58,804 bases of DNA. Source: Flammeovirga sp. OC4. GTDB lineage: Bacteria > Bacteroidota > Bacteroidia > Cytophagales > Flammeovirgaceae. The translations under genes and the position numbers were made by a program. The stretch is taken from assembly GCF_000812565.1 (NCBI RefSeq), contig NZ_JTAM01000032.1:1-58804 (forward strand). Direction: 5' to 3'. The notes under the pieces were generated by a model that was not told the DNA's origin, made no database searches, and was given only the letters and a program-made list of their open reading frames with translations. This document shows positions 19,983 to 29,115 of the stretch, piece after piece (the stretch's first letter is position 1; every line of letters starts with the position of its first letter).

Positions 19983-21053
19983 TTAATATTTGTTCTTTTT
20001 TAGATGGACGTCCTTTCTTTTTAGGGGCGTCCATTTTTTCATTGATCTATGTATTGAAGTTAGTTCTTCAAAGGTAAGTTTCTGACTTACAATACCGTAT
20101 GCTTGTGCAGGTGTTTTCTTCAATGATTGATGCACTCTGCAAAAGTTGTAAAAACCACCAAAAAGATATAACCACTTTTCTGATAAGCTCGTATTTTTGA
20201 CCGCTGATCTACTTCTGCGTGTGAAAGTATGTATACTACTTCTCATTGTCGCATTAAATCTTTTAATAAAAGCAGTATGAATCACCCCCTTATAATTTAA
20301 TTTCTTCATGAGAAAGGGGATTGCTTTGGGTGTACCCAAAGCAATGTTACAATGATTAATACCATAGCATAAATAACGCTTTCCTTTTCGAACATAGTTT
20401 TTGACACATTGTACTAAGACTATATTTTTAGGAAAGAAATAGGAAGACCTTCCTGTTTTACCATTTCGGGGAATTTTCTTATAAAAATGTTTTCTTATAC
20501 CTGTTTTGTAACTACTTAATCCATCTGTCGTAATAAGTAAAAACTTCTTATGATCACAACATTTTGATACTAAACTGCATAAGTTATCAATTAAAGAGGC
20601 ATTCCTACTTGTACTGACATGACCTCCTAGCCATAACTTATAAGTTGATGATAATGCACTTGTTACCCAATGTTTTCCTCCAGGAGCAGTGGTATATAAT
20701 TCATCTAATTCCACTTTTTTGTGATCAATTGGTCGTACGACCAGCTGATGATGAATATTTTCAAAATGCGACCCAAAATCAATAATCCAATTATTGATAG
20801 TTTCTCGCCTATGTGAGAATACTTTTTCAATGGCATGTAATGGGCATTCATAAAGTATCAATATTAAAATCATTTTTATGTGATCCATGGAATGACGCTT
20901 GCGAAACATGGGAGTCAGTGCTCTTATCGAAAAAGTTTTACCACATTCCTTACATTTTAATCGGCCTTGTTTAAAATTATGACCAATTATATTACCTTTA
21001 TTGTAGTGTCCTCAAGCATAGCAGTGTTCGTTTACACAACAAAAATCCTGAGT
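19983..21053 (-). pseudogene. IS1-like DDE transposase, disabled
   Basis: The intact part from 20909 gives 308 residues with VELDELYT (Asp69) and ITTDGLSSY (Asp129). The position of the catalytic Glu in the family pattern (A-F-V/I-E-R-x-N) is Lys216 here (AFIKRFN). Further upstream in the same frame lies a zinc ribbon (CVNEHC, then CKECGKTF), but a TGA codon at 21014-21012 splits it. The original ATG is at 23246-23244, beyond the IS66 insertion, which falls within the first five codons. Three lesions (insertion, stop, catalytic change) make it inactive. Confidence 0.8.
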
Positions 21054-21139
21054 GTTTATTTGTAAGCAGTCGGCCATCCCCATCTATTCTCCTTCAAAAT
21101 CCTGACCTAATTTTACGTCATCATTAAACGTAAAGAATT

Positions 21140-21421
21140 ATGTCAAAGCGAAAGGAAGAAATGTACACTCACTTAGAAGCATTTCAAAACAGTGGTTTAA
21201 CTCAAAAAGCTTATTGCGAGCTTCATTCTATTAAAGTTACTACTTTCAGTTATTGGATCACCAAGAAACGTCAAGAGGAAAATGAGGATGATCAAGCTCA
21301 TTTTATTCCGGTCAGATTCTCAAAAACAGTAGCACAGAAAATCACCATCGAATACCCCAACGGTGTAAAAGTACATTTGTCAGACCGTGATTTATTACAG
21401 GAAGCAATCCACATGTACTAA
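21140..21421 (+). CDS. tnpA: IS66 accessory protein TnpA
   Basis: The 93-residue protein begins MSKRKEEMYTHLEAFQNSGL and has the helix-turn-helix-like TQKAYCELHSIKVTTFSYW of the IS66 TnpA family, followed by a basic segment and a short beta-rich end. It appears intact. Its stop shares a base with the tnpB ATG (TAATG), the normal arrangement in IS66. Since tnpB and tnpC are broken, it is unlikely to support transposition alone. Confidence 0.88.
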   Translation: MSKRKEEMYTHLEAFQNSGLTQKAYCELHSIKVTTFSYWITKKRQEENEDDQAHFIPVRFSKTVAQKITIEYPNGVKVHLSDRDLLQEAIHMY

Positions 21422-21747
21422 TGTTATCACTCCGCAATTCAGACTGCATCTATCTGTACAGTCAGTTTACAGATATGCGAAAAGGGTTTAATGGGTTAAG
21501 TAATATTGTCATTTCTATCATGGGTATAGATGTAACTGAAGGTGGTATTTTTGTATTTATCAACCGGAGTAAGGATAAGTTAAAACTTCTCCGGTTTGAA
21601 AAGGGAGGTTTTTGCTTATACTATAAGCGGCCGGAGAAAGGTAGATTTGAGTTGCCAAAAGGCTTTGGCCAGTAAAAAAATATCACTTTAACTTCCACTG
21701 AAATAATGATGATAATAGAAGGTGTTTCTTTAGATAAAAGAGTCAAA
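21421..21747 (+). pseudogene. tnpB: IS66 accessory protein TnpB with premature stop
   Basis: The first 84 residues fit TnpB, including YLYSQFTDMRKGFNGLSNI and the KLKLLRFEKGGFCLYYKRPE core. A TAA at 21673-21675 ends the frame. The same frame continues as KNITLTSTEIMMIIEGVSLD and further residues for roughly the normal C-terminus before the next stop near 21760. A single nonsense change therefore truncates the protein. Confidence 0.8.
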
Positions 21748-21786
21748 AAAGTGCGTTTTTAGTATCAAAATCACTATTTTTGTAGT

Positions 21787-23222
21787 GTGAGTAAAGATGA
21801 TAAAATAGCGAGTTTAGAAGAGGAAAACACATCATTAAGTGAGGAGAATGTAGAGCTGAAAGAACGGTTAAATAAGCTTCAGAGTTTACTTTATGGTTCA
21901 AAATCAGAGAAGCGTAAGCAAACCGATATACCCGAAAATCAGCTGTCTATTTTTGTAGAGAAGAAAGGGTAAACACCTGTAACTACAGAACATGTAACTG
22001 TTCCTGCTCACAAATGGAAAAAGAAAAGTAAACCTGTACGAACTGCATTACTTAATCATGAATTGAACGGGTGGCATAAAGTAGGCGAAGATATTACAGA
22101 AGTGCTAGAATGTGAACCTGCCCGTTTGTATGTTCGCAGAATTATCCGTCCCCGCTATGTTCGTGATCTGGAAGATGGAGACAGTGAATTTAGTCAGGCG
22201 GTGCTGCCTTCTGATTTACCGTTCCCCAAATCAAGTACATCTGCAAGTTTAGCCGCCCAAATGATCATCAGTAAATTTGTAGATCATATTCCTATTCATC
22301 GTTTCATTAAGCAGTTTGAAAGGCAGAATGTTTACCTTAAAAACACCACGCTGATCGATTTACAGAAAAAAGTAGCAGATAAGCTACGTTAAGTCCTCTT
22401 TATGAAGTGCTGACCCAAAAAATACAGCAAAGCAGCTGCCTTCAAATTGATGAATCGACCATAAAAGTGATGGGAACAGGTAAAAAAGGAAAGCCACATC
22501 AAGGATATATGTGGTATTATCTTGATCCTAAAGAAAAACTGCTCTCGATTCATTATGCAAGCGGCCGAGACTGGAAATACCTGAAAGAACATCTTCAGAA
22601 TTTTGCAGGATACGCCCAAACCGATGGCTACAAGGCCTACGATTATTTTGATCAAACAACAACAATTACACAGCTTAATTGTTGGGCCCACGCACGTTGA
22701 TACTTTTTTGAAGCCCATAAAGGAGGTGATAAAAGGGCCTTAGAGGCTGTGAACTATATTGGTAAACTCTATGAATTAGAGAAATCTCTCAAGGATGAAT
22801 TAAACCCAGAAGTAATTTATCAGCAGCGACAAAAATATGCTCTAGAAGTTGTTGATGAGCTTTTTAAATGGGCCAAGCAACAACATGTCTTACCTAAAAG
22901 TCAACTAGGCAAAGCTATACATTACCTTCTGAATAGAGAAAAAGGACTCTGTGTTTATCTTGAAAAAGGACAGCTGTTGATCGATAACAATCCTATTGAA
23001 AACAAAATTCGCCCCCTAACTATCGGACGAAAAAATTACATGTTTGCTGGCAATGAAGAAGGAGCAAAACAAGCCGCAAAGTTCTATGCCTTTTTTGCTA
23101 CGGCTAAAATGAATGATATTGAACCTTTTGAATGGCTGAAATCTACTCTTGAAAGAATAGACGATAACCCTATCAATAAAATTGAGGATTTATTGCCTGT
23201 AAAAGTACAGGATGCGGTTTAA
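21787..23222 (+). pseudogene. tnpC: IS66 transposase TnpC with stops and a frameshift
   Basis: A GTG start at 21787 opens a leucine-zipper-like N-terminus (SLEEENTSLSEENVELKERL). A TAA at 21970-21972, a frameshift near 22388-22395 and a TGA at 22698-22700 divide what would be one transposase of about 475 residues. The catalytic residues remain visible in the pieces: LQIDEST, TDGYKAYD and DNNPIENKIRP. The last stop overlaps the right inverted repeat. The element cannot make its own transposase. Confidence 0.87.
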
Positions 23223-23307
23223 CCGACTACTTACGCTTATTTGCATTGTAATACAAACTAATTACTCAGGATTTTATTTTTTGATGACTAACAACACTTA
23301 ACTAGTG

Positions 23308-23546
23308 TGCTACCAAAGAATGAGTCGTAAAGGCAATTGCTAGGATAACGCAGTAGCTGAAAACATCTTTTTAAAATTCTAAAATCAGAAATGGTTTACC
23401 ATAAGTATTATTACTCTTTCAAACAGGCTAGAAATGACATTTTTGAATTTATTGAAGCTTGGTACAACAGAAAGAGAATTCACTCTGTTTTGGGTTATAA
23501 ATCTCCAGAACAATTTATGGAATTATATAATCAAAAGGTAGATTAA
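23308..23546 (+). pseudogene. 3' fragment of an IS3-family OrfB transposase
   Basis: The frame reads QRMSRKGNC, then a TAG at 23341-23343, then DNAVAEN. After a frameshift near 23370 it continues with KSEMVYHKYYYSFKQAR, FEFIEAWYNRKRIHSVLGY and KSPEQFMELY to a TAA at 23544-23546. This is the end of the rve integrase domain of IS3-type transposases, including the final Glu region. The upstream two-thirds is absent, cut off at the end of the IS1-like element. Confidence 0.82.
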
Positions 23547-23941
23547 GTTTTTAACCGAAAAAATAATGTGAATTCACTAACTTAACCTGTTAATAAACCA
23601 TGATATCATTCCTGCTTTTTTAAAAAATAGAGGACTATAGTTGCTTCAATTCTTCTCAAAGAATAGAAGAATGTATTTTTCTCAACTCAGAACTTTTGAA
23701 TTAATAATATTTAAGAAATCGAGCTTGATTTGTACCTAGTTTTTATGTTGTAACTTAAATTTTGGTAAGCTAAAACCCTGAAAAAGCTAATTTAGACATT
23801 TTTAGGGCTTTATCATATGTTTTCTCTTGTGTGAAATTTAGGTTTTCAGTTAGTTGACTATCTATCAGGTCTTCCTAATTATCTTTGAGTTGCAAGTCTA
23901 GTATTGGACTCTAATCTAAAGGTTTTATATAGGAATTATTT
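23547..23941. other. Gene-free stretch between the IS remains and the antiterminator
   Basis: No supported gene. There are two hairpin-forming stretches. One has ATTCTTCT (23649-23656) and AGAAGAAT (23665-23672) followed by a T-rich run on the plus strand. The other, at about 23771-23812, is an imperfect pairing of AAACCCTGAAAAA with TTTTTAGGGCTT. The second lies about 130 bases past the end of the UpxY-like gene and could end transcripts from the wza end of the locus. Confidence 0.4.
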
Positions 23942-24442
23942 TTACAGTGTTGAAACGTCATTTGGTGAACAAGTCACCTTAATATTTAATTCAGGTAAAA
24001 TAACCTCTAGTTTATTTTTTTTGATTGATTGGATTAATCCAGATTGATTTTTTAAAGTGTTACTTTGTAATAATACTCTATCCCCTTTATTTAAACTTTC
24101 TAACTTTATTTGTGAAGTATCTGAAGTGTTATTGATAAATTTTTTAAAATCATTCAATTGCTCTTCATTAATTGTGGCAGGTCTTCCTTCCCAAAATATA
24201 AAGTTAATAACTCCAGGATCTTTAATTACTTCCCATCGTTCTAATTCATTCAATTGAATAAACACATAGGAAGGTATGATAGGTAAAGTGACTTTTTTCT
24301 TTCGGTCACTCCATTGTCTTAATGTAGTAAAAGTAGGGCAGTAAGTAGAGAATCCTTTTCTATTTAAACGATCAGCAACTTTTTTTTCTGACTTTGGTTT
24401 GGTGTAAATTACCATCCATAGCCTTGTTTCTTTGATGGTCAT
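23942..24442 (-). CDS. UpxY/RfaH-like NusG-family transcription antiterminator
   Basis: The 166-residue protein has an N-terminal NGN domain (about 8-110: RLWMVIYTKPKSEKKVADRL, then PIIPSYVFIQLNELERW) and a C-terminal KOW-type segment (LNKGDRVLLQSNTLKNQSGL). In Bacteroidota such NusG paralogues (UpxY) bind RNA polymerase and allow it to read through long surface-glycan operons. It lies inside the locus, after wza, wzc and the barrel gene and before the sugar genes. A strong hairpin stands just upstream of its start codon. Confidence 0.87.
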   Translation of the reverse strand: MTIKETRLWMVIYTKPKSEKKVADRLNRKGFSTYCPTFTTLRQWSDRKKKVTLPIIPSYVFIQLNELERWEVIKDPGVINFIFWEGRPATINEEQLNDFKKFINNTSDTSQIKLESLNKGDRVLLQSNTLKNQSGLIQSIKKNKLEVILPELNIKVTCSPNDVSTL

Positions 24443-24477
24443 TTAGAAGTTGTTTTATTTAGTATTTATAATTAATT

Positions 24478-24521
24478 AAACATCATTGTTTTTATATTTT
24501 AATCTAAAAACAATGATGTTT
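24478..24521. terminator. Stem-loop between the outer-membrane protein and upxY-like genes
   Basis: AAACATCATTGTTTTTA (24478-24494) and TAAAAACAATGATGTTT (24505-24521) pair perfectly over 17 bases with a 10-base loop. On the minus strand the right-hand part of the stem is U-rich. The structure lies about 30 bases after the barrel gene stop and 35 bases before the antiterminator start, so it would end most transcripts unless read-through is allowed. An attenuator is possible. Confidence 0.7.
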
Positions 24522-24549
24522 ATCATATGAGGATTGAGGTGTGATTAAA

Positions 24550-25251
24550 TTAACGCAAAATACGCATGCCTGGTATTCTATAGGCAACACCAATTTGCCC
24601 AGTTAAATATAAATCAACAGGCAATGCTTGAGATCTGTAACCATCTAAATCATTACTTGTACTCATTCTACCTAAAGTCTCAGCGTTAAGTATCCAATTT
24701 TCGGAAAGTGTATATCTAAAACCTATACCTCCATTTAGTGTACCTCCAACCTTATTAGCTGAAATTCCACCTACATAGTTTTGAACATTTGCTACAAATA
24801 ATCCTGTGCCGCCCATAAGATACCAAGTGAATAATGAGCCTTTTCTTTTACTATACGGTGATCTTTTTCTGTTTCTTTTATTTACACCGAGATCATAAAT
24901 AAAAAGAGGAGCAACATCGAATAAATAAGTTCTGAAAGCCTTTTGTCCTGTTGTTTCAGAGTCAGAACGTTTATCTTTAGCAGTTAACATCATTAAGGAA
25001 CCTTGAGCTCTTATATGCCATCTTTTGGATATTTTAGTTTGAAGATAACCGGTTAAAGCAGGGCGAGCTGCAGTTATATCAATTTTACTTAAACTTTGAT
25101 TTGCATAACCTCCAGAGTGATAGGCAAGTCCTAGATTTCCCCCAATTAAGAAGTAATTTGTTTTCTCAATTAAGTTTAGCGAACGATGAGATTGTGCAAA
25201 AGCACCTATATTTAAGCAAAGTAGTATTGGAACTAGTAGTAAGGATTTCAT
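24550..25251 (-). CDS. Outer-membrane beta-barrel protein of the export locus
   Basis: The start was taken at MKSLLLVPILLCLNIGAFAQ (25251), which makes a clean signal peptide cut after FAQ. A start four codons earlier is possible. The mature part, about 210 residues, alternates hydrophobic and polar residues (YFLIGGNLGLAYHSGG, GGIGFRYTLSENWILNAE) and ends in a barrel-like strand with a terminal arginine. It resembles small porin-like or assembly-associated barrels. It stands directly after wzc, so a role in glycan export or surface retention is inferred only from position. Confidence 0.65.
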   Translation of the reverse strand: MKSLLLVPILLCLNIGAFAQSHRSLNLIEKTNYFLIGGNLGLAYHSGGYANQSLSKIDITAARPALTGYLQTKISKRWHIRAQGSLMMLTAKDKRSDSETTGQKAFRTYLFDVAPLFIYDLGVNKRNRKRSPYSKRKGSLFTWYLMGGTGLFVANVQNYVGGISANKVGGTLNGGIGFRYTLSENWILNAETLGRMSTSNDLDGYRSQALPVDLYLTGQIGVAYRIPGMRILR

Positions 25252-25295
25252 TGTATATATCAATTAAATATTTTTTGTTCTAAAATGTATTAAAA

Positions 25296-27668
25296 TTACT
25301 TTTCCAAGTAAGAAATATAGTCTTTTCCGTAGTAAGAGTATTGATATCCTCCTTTTCTACTCATATTTACATCCGTCATAAATAGTGCCATTTTGATATC
25401 TTTTGATGGTAAAAAGTTTTGTAATGCTCTTTCTAATTGAGATTTAGGTGTTCTTCCTTGACGCATTGCATAACAAACAAGGTCTGCCTTTTCCATCATT
25501 TTTCTTGCGTCAGAAACAATACCAATTGGAGCAGTATCATAAATTACAATGTCATATTTTTCATTTAATTCCTTCATTAAATCATTCATTTTTTTTCCTT
25601 GTAATAATTCTGTTGGGTTGGGTGGAATAGTTCCTGATAGTATCAGGTCAAGATTTTCATTATTTGTTTTTTGAATGTAATCTTCAATTACTTTACCTGA
25701 ACTTAGATAATTTGAAAGGCCTATGTTTTCATTGTTTTTTGGGAATAACTTTTTAAATACAGGTTTTCTCAAGTCTGCACCCACTAATAGTACTTTTTTA
25801 TTTAAAATTGTATAAAAATTTGCAAGATTAGCTGAAGTTACACTTTTTCCTTCACCGCTTATAGAAGAAGTAATAAGTATTGTGAATTTTTCTTTATCAC
25901 CGAGCATAAACTGTAGGTTTGTTCTAAAATTTCTATAGCTTTCAGCTGCCAAAGAACGTGTAAGTGGGTCCAATAGATAAGTAGTATCTTGTGTGATAAT
26001 ATTTCCAATATAAGGCTTATCACAAATTTCTTTAACATCGACCTCGTCTCTTACTTTTGTGTCAAATAACACAATAATATATAGAATGCCTATAGGTAAT
26101 GCCAATCCTAATATTAGCCCAATTAAAACGTTAAGTTTGCGCTTAGGGAATACTGGGAATTCACTACTTTCTGGAATGGAAAGCATTGTATAATCACTAA
26201 TTGTACTAGCAGCTCTAATACTGTACTCAGCTTGTTTTTCTAATAATAACTTATATAATTGCTCATGTGTTTCAAAAAGGCGTTGGTAATCTTGTAAAGT
26301 CTTTTCTTCTGATAGGAGAGTATTTGTAGATTGGATCGATTTTCTTAACTCAGAATTTAATTCCTCTAATTGAATATTTAAAGCTTTCTTAGTACTTCTG
26401 ATAGCATCCGTAATTTTTAAGCGTAAGGACTTCAATGCTTTTTCTCTTTCTATGGCTTCTTCTTGATACAGGATCGACTTCTTAAGCCTTTGATTTGATA
26501 GAGCATCTTCTAACTTCATTTCTGAATAGATACTCAGCATCTCAGTTAATTGAGATCCCGTTATTCCATAAGCTTCGGGCATTAAAATTTCTTCCTGCCC
26601 ACCAGAGTTCATATTTGTTAGTAAGTAATCACAATAACGAATACTTAACTGTAATTCATTACGTTTATCGTCTAATTTGTAAATTTTCTCAAAAACTAAC
26701 TCTGCACCTCCAGCTAATTCCGTATTTTCAGTTTTTAACTTGTAAACCTGATTAGCAATTAATTGCATGGAGTCGGAGATGATTTGAAGCTGATCTTGAA
26801 TGAATTTTGCTGATTGTTTAGTAGCGAAGTTTTTATCTCTTATGTCTTTTTGTTGTACTGTTGTTACCAATTGATTGAGGATGTCCTTTTCTTTGCTAGG
26901 AATACTACCTTCTGTTTTTAATTGTATGAGTGGTAAATCAGTATTTTTTTCACCAAGAATATTGAAAGCAATCTTTTTTCTCAAGTTTCTTATTTCTACA
27001 TCATGCGAATTGATGATAAAAAAAGTTTCATCTTTTGTATCAAAAGGTATATTTTCTTTTATTATTTTAAAATTAAAGCCATTAACGTTGTAGTTCTCTG
27101 AGAATCTAAATGTTTTTCCTTCAAAAAAAATGGCTGAGGTGTCACTGTTTACAGCAAGTTTGTAATTATTGTTATCTTCAAGTAATATGATATCAATTCT
27201 TTCATTGGAAGGTTTCCAAGATGAATTTATATTATATTTTAAAGTATAAGGTCTATCATTATAAAGTTCAATAACTTTTATAACATTTTTGTGATAGTAG
27301 TGAATATTTAAATTTAGTTTATCAATCAAATTATATAAAACCTCATTTGATGTAAAATACCTTTTTTCATATTCAAGGTTAATCTTACTAAATTCTGCTC
27401 CCATAGCATCAATTGGCAACATCGAAATGAAATCAGATGAGCTATTTTTAGATTCAGTACTTTTTTTAACTAATTCAGTTGTTACTGACCAGCGGTTCGT
27501 CTGATATAGGCTGATTAATATAGAAAACGTTAAACCTGCTGAAACAGATAGAACAATCCATTTCCACTGTTCTAAACAGAGGTAAAACCATTTTTTAAAA
27601 TCTTGTATAGCCTTATCTTCGGGATCTGATTGTATTTTAGAAAAATAATTATCTTTGTCCTTTAACAT
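25296..27668 (-). CDS. wzc: Wzc-type polysaccharide co-polymerase with tyrosine autokinase domain
   Basis: The 790-residue inner-membrane protein has a first membrane segment at about 38-55, a long periplasmic region with coiled-coil stretches (about 260-470), a second segment at about 513-536 and a cytoplasmic BY-kinase domain. Walker A is SISGEGKS (near 602-609), the A' motif is LLVGADLRKP and the Walker B region is IYDTAP (about 709-714). The tail has six tyrosines (775-787), the expected autophosphorylation cluster. It controls chain length and works with Wza across the envelope. No separate Wzb phosphatase is seen. Confidence 0.93.
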   Translation of the reverse strand: MLKDKDNYFSKIQSDPEDKAIQDFKKWFYLCLEQWKWIVLSVSAGLTFSILISLYQTNRWSVTTELVKKSTESKNSSSDFISMLPIDAMGAEFSKINLEYEKRYFTSNEVLYNLIDKLNLNIHYYHKNVIKVIELYNDRPYTLKYNINSSWKPSNERIDIILLEDNNNYKLAVNSDTSAIFFEGKTFRFSENYNVNGFNFKIIKENIPFDTKDETFFIINSHDVEIRNLRKKIAFNILGEKNTDLPLIQLKTEGSIPSKEKDILNQLVTTVQQKDIRDKNFATKQSAKFIQDQLQIISDSMQLIANQVYKLKTENTELAGGAELVFEKIYKLDDKRNELQLSIRYCDYLLTNMNSGGQEEILMPEAYGITGSQLTEMLSIYSEMKLEDALSNQRLKKSILYQEEAIEREKALKSLRLKITDAIRSTKKALNIQLEELNSELRKSIQSTNTLLSEEKTLQDYQRLFETHEQLYKLLLEKQAEYSIRAASTISDYTMLSIPESSEFPVFPKRKLNVLIGLILGLALPIGILYIIVLFDTKVRDEVDVKEICDKPYIGNIITQDTTYLLDPLTRSLAAESYRNFRTNLQFMLGDKEKFTILITSSISGEGKSVTSANLANFYTILNKKVLLVGADLRKPVFKKLFPKNNENIGLSNYLSSGKVIEDYIQKTNNENLDLILSGTIPPNPTELLQGKKMNDLMKELNEKYDIVIYDTAPIGIVSDARKMMEKADLVCYAMRQGRTPKSQLERALQNFLPSKDIKMALFMTDVNMSRKGGYQYSYYGKDYISYLEK

Positions 27669-27672
27669 AATT

Positions 27673-28488
27673 TTAGCGATTAACAGTAATTAGGGTAACG
27701 ATAGAAACAAGCATAGCTGTGACAGAAGCTACGATAGATACATTCTTTTGAACATATTCAAGTGTTGGTCTTCTTTTTATAGGAAGAACGACTAAAACAT
27801 CTTCTTGTTGAAGATAATAGTAAGGACTGTTAATAAAGGACTCTTCATTTAAATTAAGATAAATAGTTTCTACGAATTGACCATTCTTTCGAAGTAATTT
27901 TATTTTGGCTCTATCTCCGAATTCTTTTACACCACCGGCTTTTGCTACTGCTTCTAAAATAGACATTTCTCTACTAAAAGTTCCATATATTCCTGGCTTC
28001 GAAACTTCTCCAAGAATAGAATACCTAAAATTTAATAATTTGATTCTTACGGCTGGTTCATCCATCATATCGTTAAGAATCTCTTTAATTTTAAATTCAG
28101 CTTGGGAAAATGTCAAACCTTCCAATTGAATTTTACCTATCAGGGGTAGATCAACATAACCATTCTCGTTTACTGTGTAACCTAATAAGCTACCTTGTTC
28201 GGGATGCTGTATATTTGCAACATTATTTCCTGCAACATTTTCAACATAAGCAAAAGGGTTATATTCAGGAGGAGTAACAGTCTTTACTTCAACTAAAATC
28301 TGATCAAAAGGTCGGATAGTATTTAATGCTAAAGGTACTGAAGGGGTAGTTCTGTAAACAGAATCGTATACTACCTCGTCCTTGAGTTCTCCTTCGTGTT
28401 TTAAGTAAGTTAATTTCTTGTTTGAAACACAGCTGCTTACACACAGGGTAAGTCCTATCAAAAAGTATAAAAGGTTCTTGGAATTCAA
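27673..28488 (-). CDS. wza: Wza-like polysaccharide export lipoprotein
   Basis: The 271-residue protein has a lipoprotein signal with the lipobox VSSC (Cys20), a Poly_export domain (PFDQILVEVKTVTPPEYNPF, then GYTVNENGYVDLPLIGKIQL) and an SLBB domain (FRYSILGEVSKPGIYG), ending in a hydrophobic helix (VSIVASVTAMLVSIVTLI) that fits a Wza C-terminal segment. It forms the outer-membrane export channel. It is the first gene of the locus, four bases before wzc. The 627-base gap upstream should hold the main promoter. Confidence 0.92.
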   Translation of the reverse strand: MNSKNLLYFLIGLTLCVSSCVSNKKLTYLKHEGELKDEVVYDSVYRTTPSVPLALNTIRPFDQILVEVKTVTPPEYNPFAYVENVAGNNVANIQHPEQGSLLGYTVNENGYVDLPLIGKIQLEGLTFSQAEFKIKEILNDMMDEPAVRIKLLNFRYSILGEVSKPGIYGTFSREMSILEAVAKAGGVKEFGDRAKIKLLRKNGQFVETIYLNLNEESFINSPYYYLQQEDVLVVLPIKRRPTLEYVQKNVSIVASVTAMLVSIVTLITVNR

Positions 28489-29115
28489 GTGTTTATTAAT
28501 TTAAAAAGTTTATCCAAAAAAGTTTTTGTTTCTGAAAAGTGAAAAACAATATTGATAACTGAGAGCTTTTCAAGAACTATTCAAAGTTACAATAATCGGA
28601 TATAAAAATCATATATTTTATCTTATAACAGATTACATTTAAAGTAATAGTAGAACAATTCAATTAATTGAAATGAAATATTAAGCTCGTTATCAGTCTC
28701 TTTAGTAAGAATTTTCAATCATCTGTAATATTTAAAGTTGCAATATATTCAAAAAAATTAATTTTGTTAAATACTTCGAAATAATGTTCATTTAAGTTTT
28801 ACATTAAATTGCTGATTAAATAACGTGATTATTCAAAATCTAGTATAAATCAAATTAGAGTCCATTTTAGTTTAAATACTACTCGTTTAAAAAAAATTAG
28901 CACTAACATCTTGTAGTATGTAATAAATAATGTTTTTTTAAGTCATTTGAATAAGGCTTTTGAGGTCATATTGAGGATATGTTTTGATATTAGTTTTTAC
29001 TTTTTTAAGATTGTGTTACATAAAGTTGATACTCATGGCTTGTGTTTTAATTCCTCTGGATGAGTTAAGTTATTAAACTTCATCTCTAAAATTCATCAAA
29101 AATCAATAAGGAAAC
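28489..29115. other. Intergenic region between wza and the divergent surface-protein gene
   Basis: This 627-base, very AT-rich stretch contains no supported gene. It separates divergent genes and so should hold both promoters. One TAnnTTTG-like -7 box for wza is seen on the minus strand at 28582-28589 (TAACTTTG), 94 bases before the start codon, but with no TTG at the right distance upstream. No clear box was found for the rightward gene. Confidence 0.4.

Larger units (their letters stand above)
21062..23234 (+). mobile_element. IS66-family element, degenerate
   Basis: The ends GTAAGCAGTCGG (from 21062) and CCGACTACTTAC (to 23234) are inverted repeats with the GTAAGC-type tip of IS66. The flanking octamers GTTTATTT (21054-21061) and GCTTATTT (23235-23242) are the 8-base target duplication typical of this family, with one mismatch. 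It carries tnpA, tnpB and tnpC in the usual order, but tnpB and tnpC are broken. It is inserted in the beginning of the IS1-like transposase gene. Confidence 0.88.
19944..23314 (-). mobile_element. IS1-like insertion sequence interrupted by an IS66 element
   Basis: Imperfect inverted repeats of 26 bases lie at 19944-19969 (GGTAGGTAACTATTTAAGTG and on) and 23289-23314 (its complement GGTAGCACACTAGTTAAGTG and on), with 22 of 26 positions matching. They enclose one transposase gene on the minus strand. Removing the IS66 insertion and one target copy leaves about 1190 bases, a normal size. The flanks differ (IS4 fragment on the left, IS3 fragment on the right) and show no target duplication, so the surroundings were rearranged after or during insertion. 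Confidence 0.75.

Noticed and set aside
19936-23322. Target duplication for the outer IS1-like element
   Set aside because: The eight bases on the left (GCTCAAGG) and right (AAAGAATG) do not match, and the flanks belong to two different transposase genes.
19983-23546. In-frame TAA, TGA and TAG codons in several transposases as a sign of stop-codon recoding
   Set aside because: All three stop codons are affected, they occur only in mobile-element genes, frameshifts are present too, and neighbouring intact genes end at these stops normally.
1-28488. JUMPStart/ops-type element for RfaH-like control
   Set aside because: No GGCGGTAG-type sequence was found in the leader or intergenic regions of the locus.
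28582-28589. Complete sigma-ABfr promoter for wza
   Set aside because: TAACTTTG fits the -7 box, but no TTG or TTTG lies 17 to 23 bases upstream on the minus strand, so only half of the promoter is supported.
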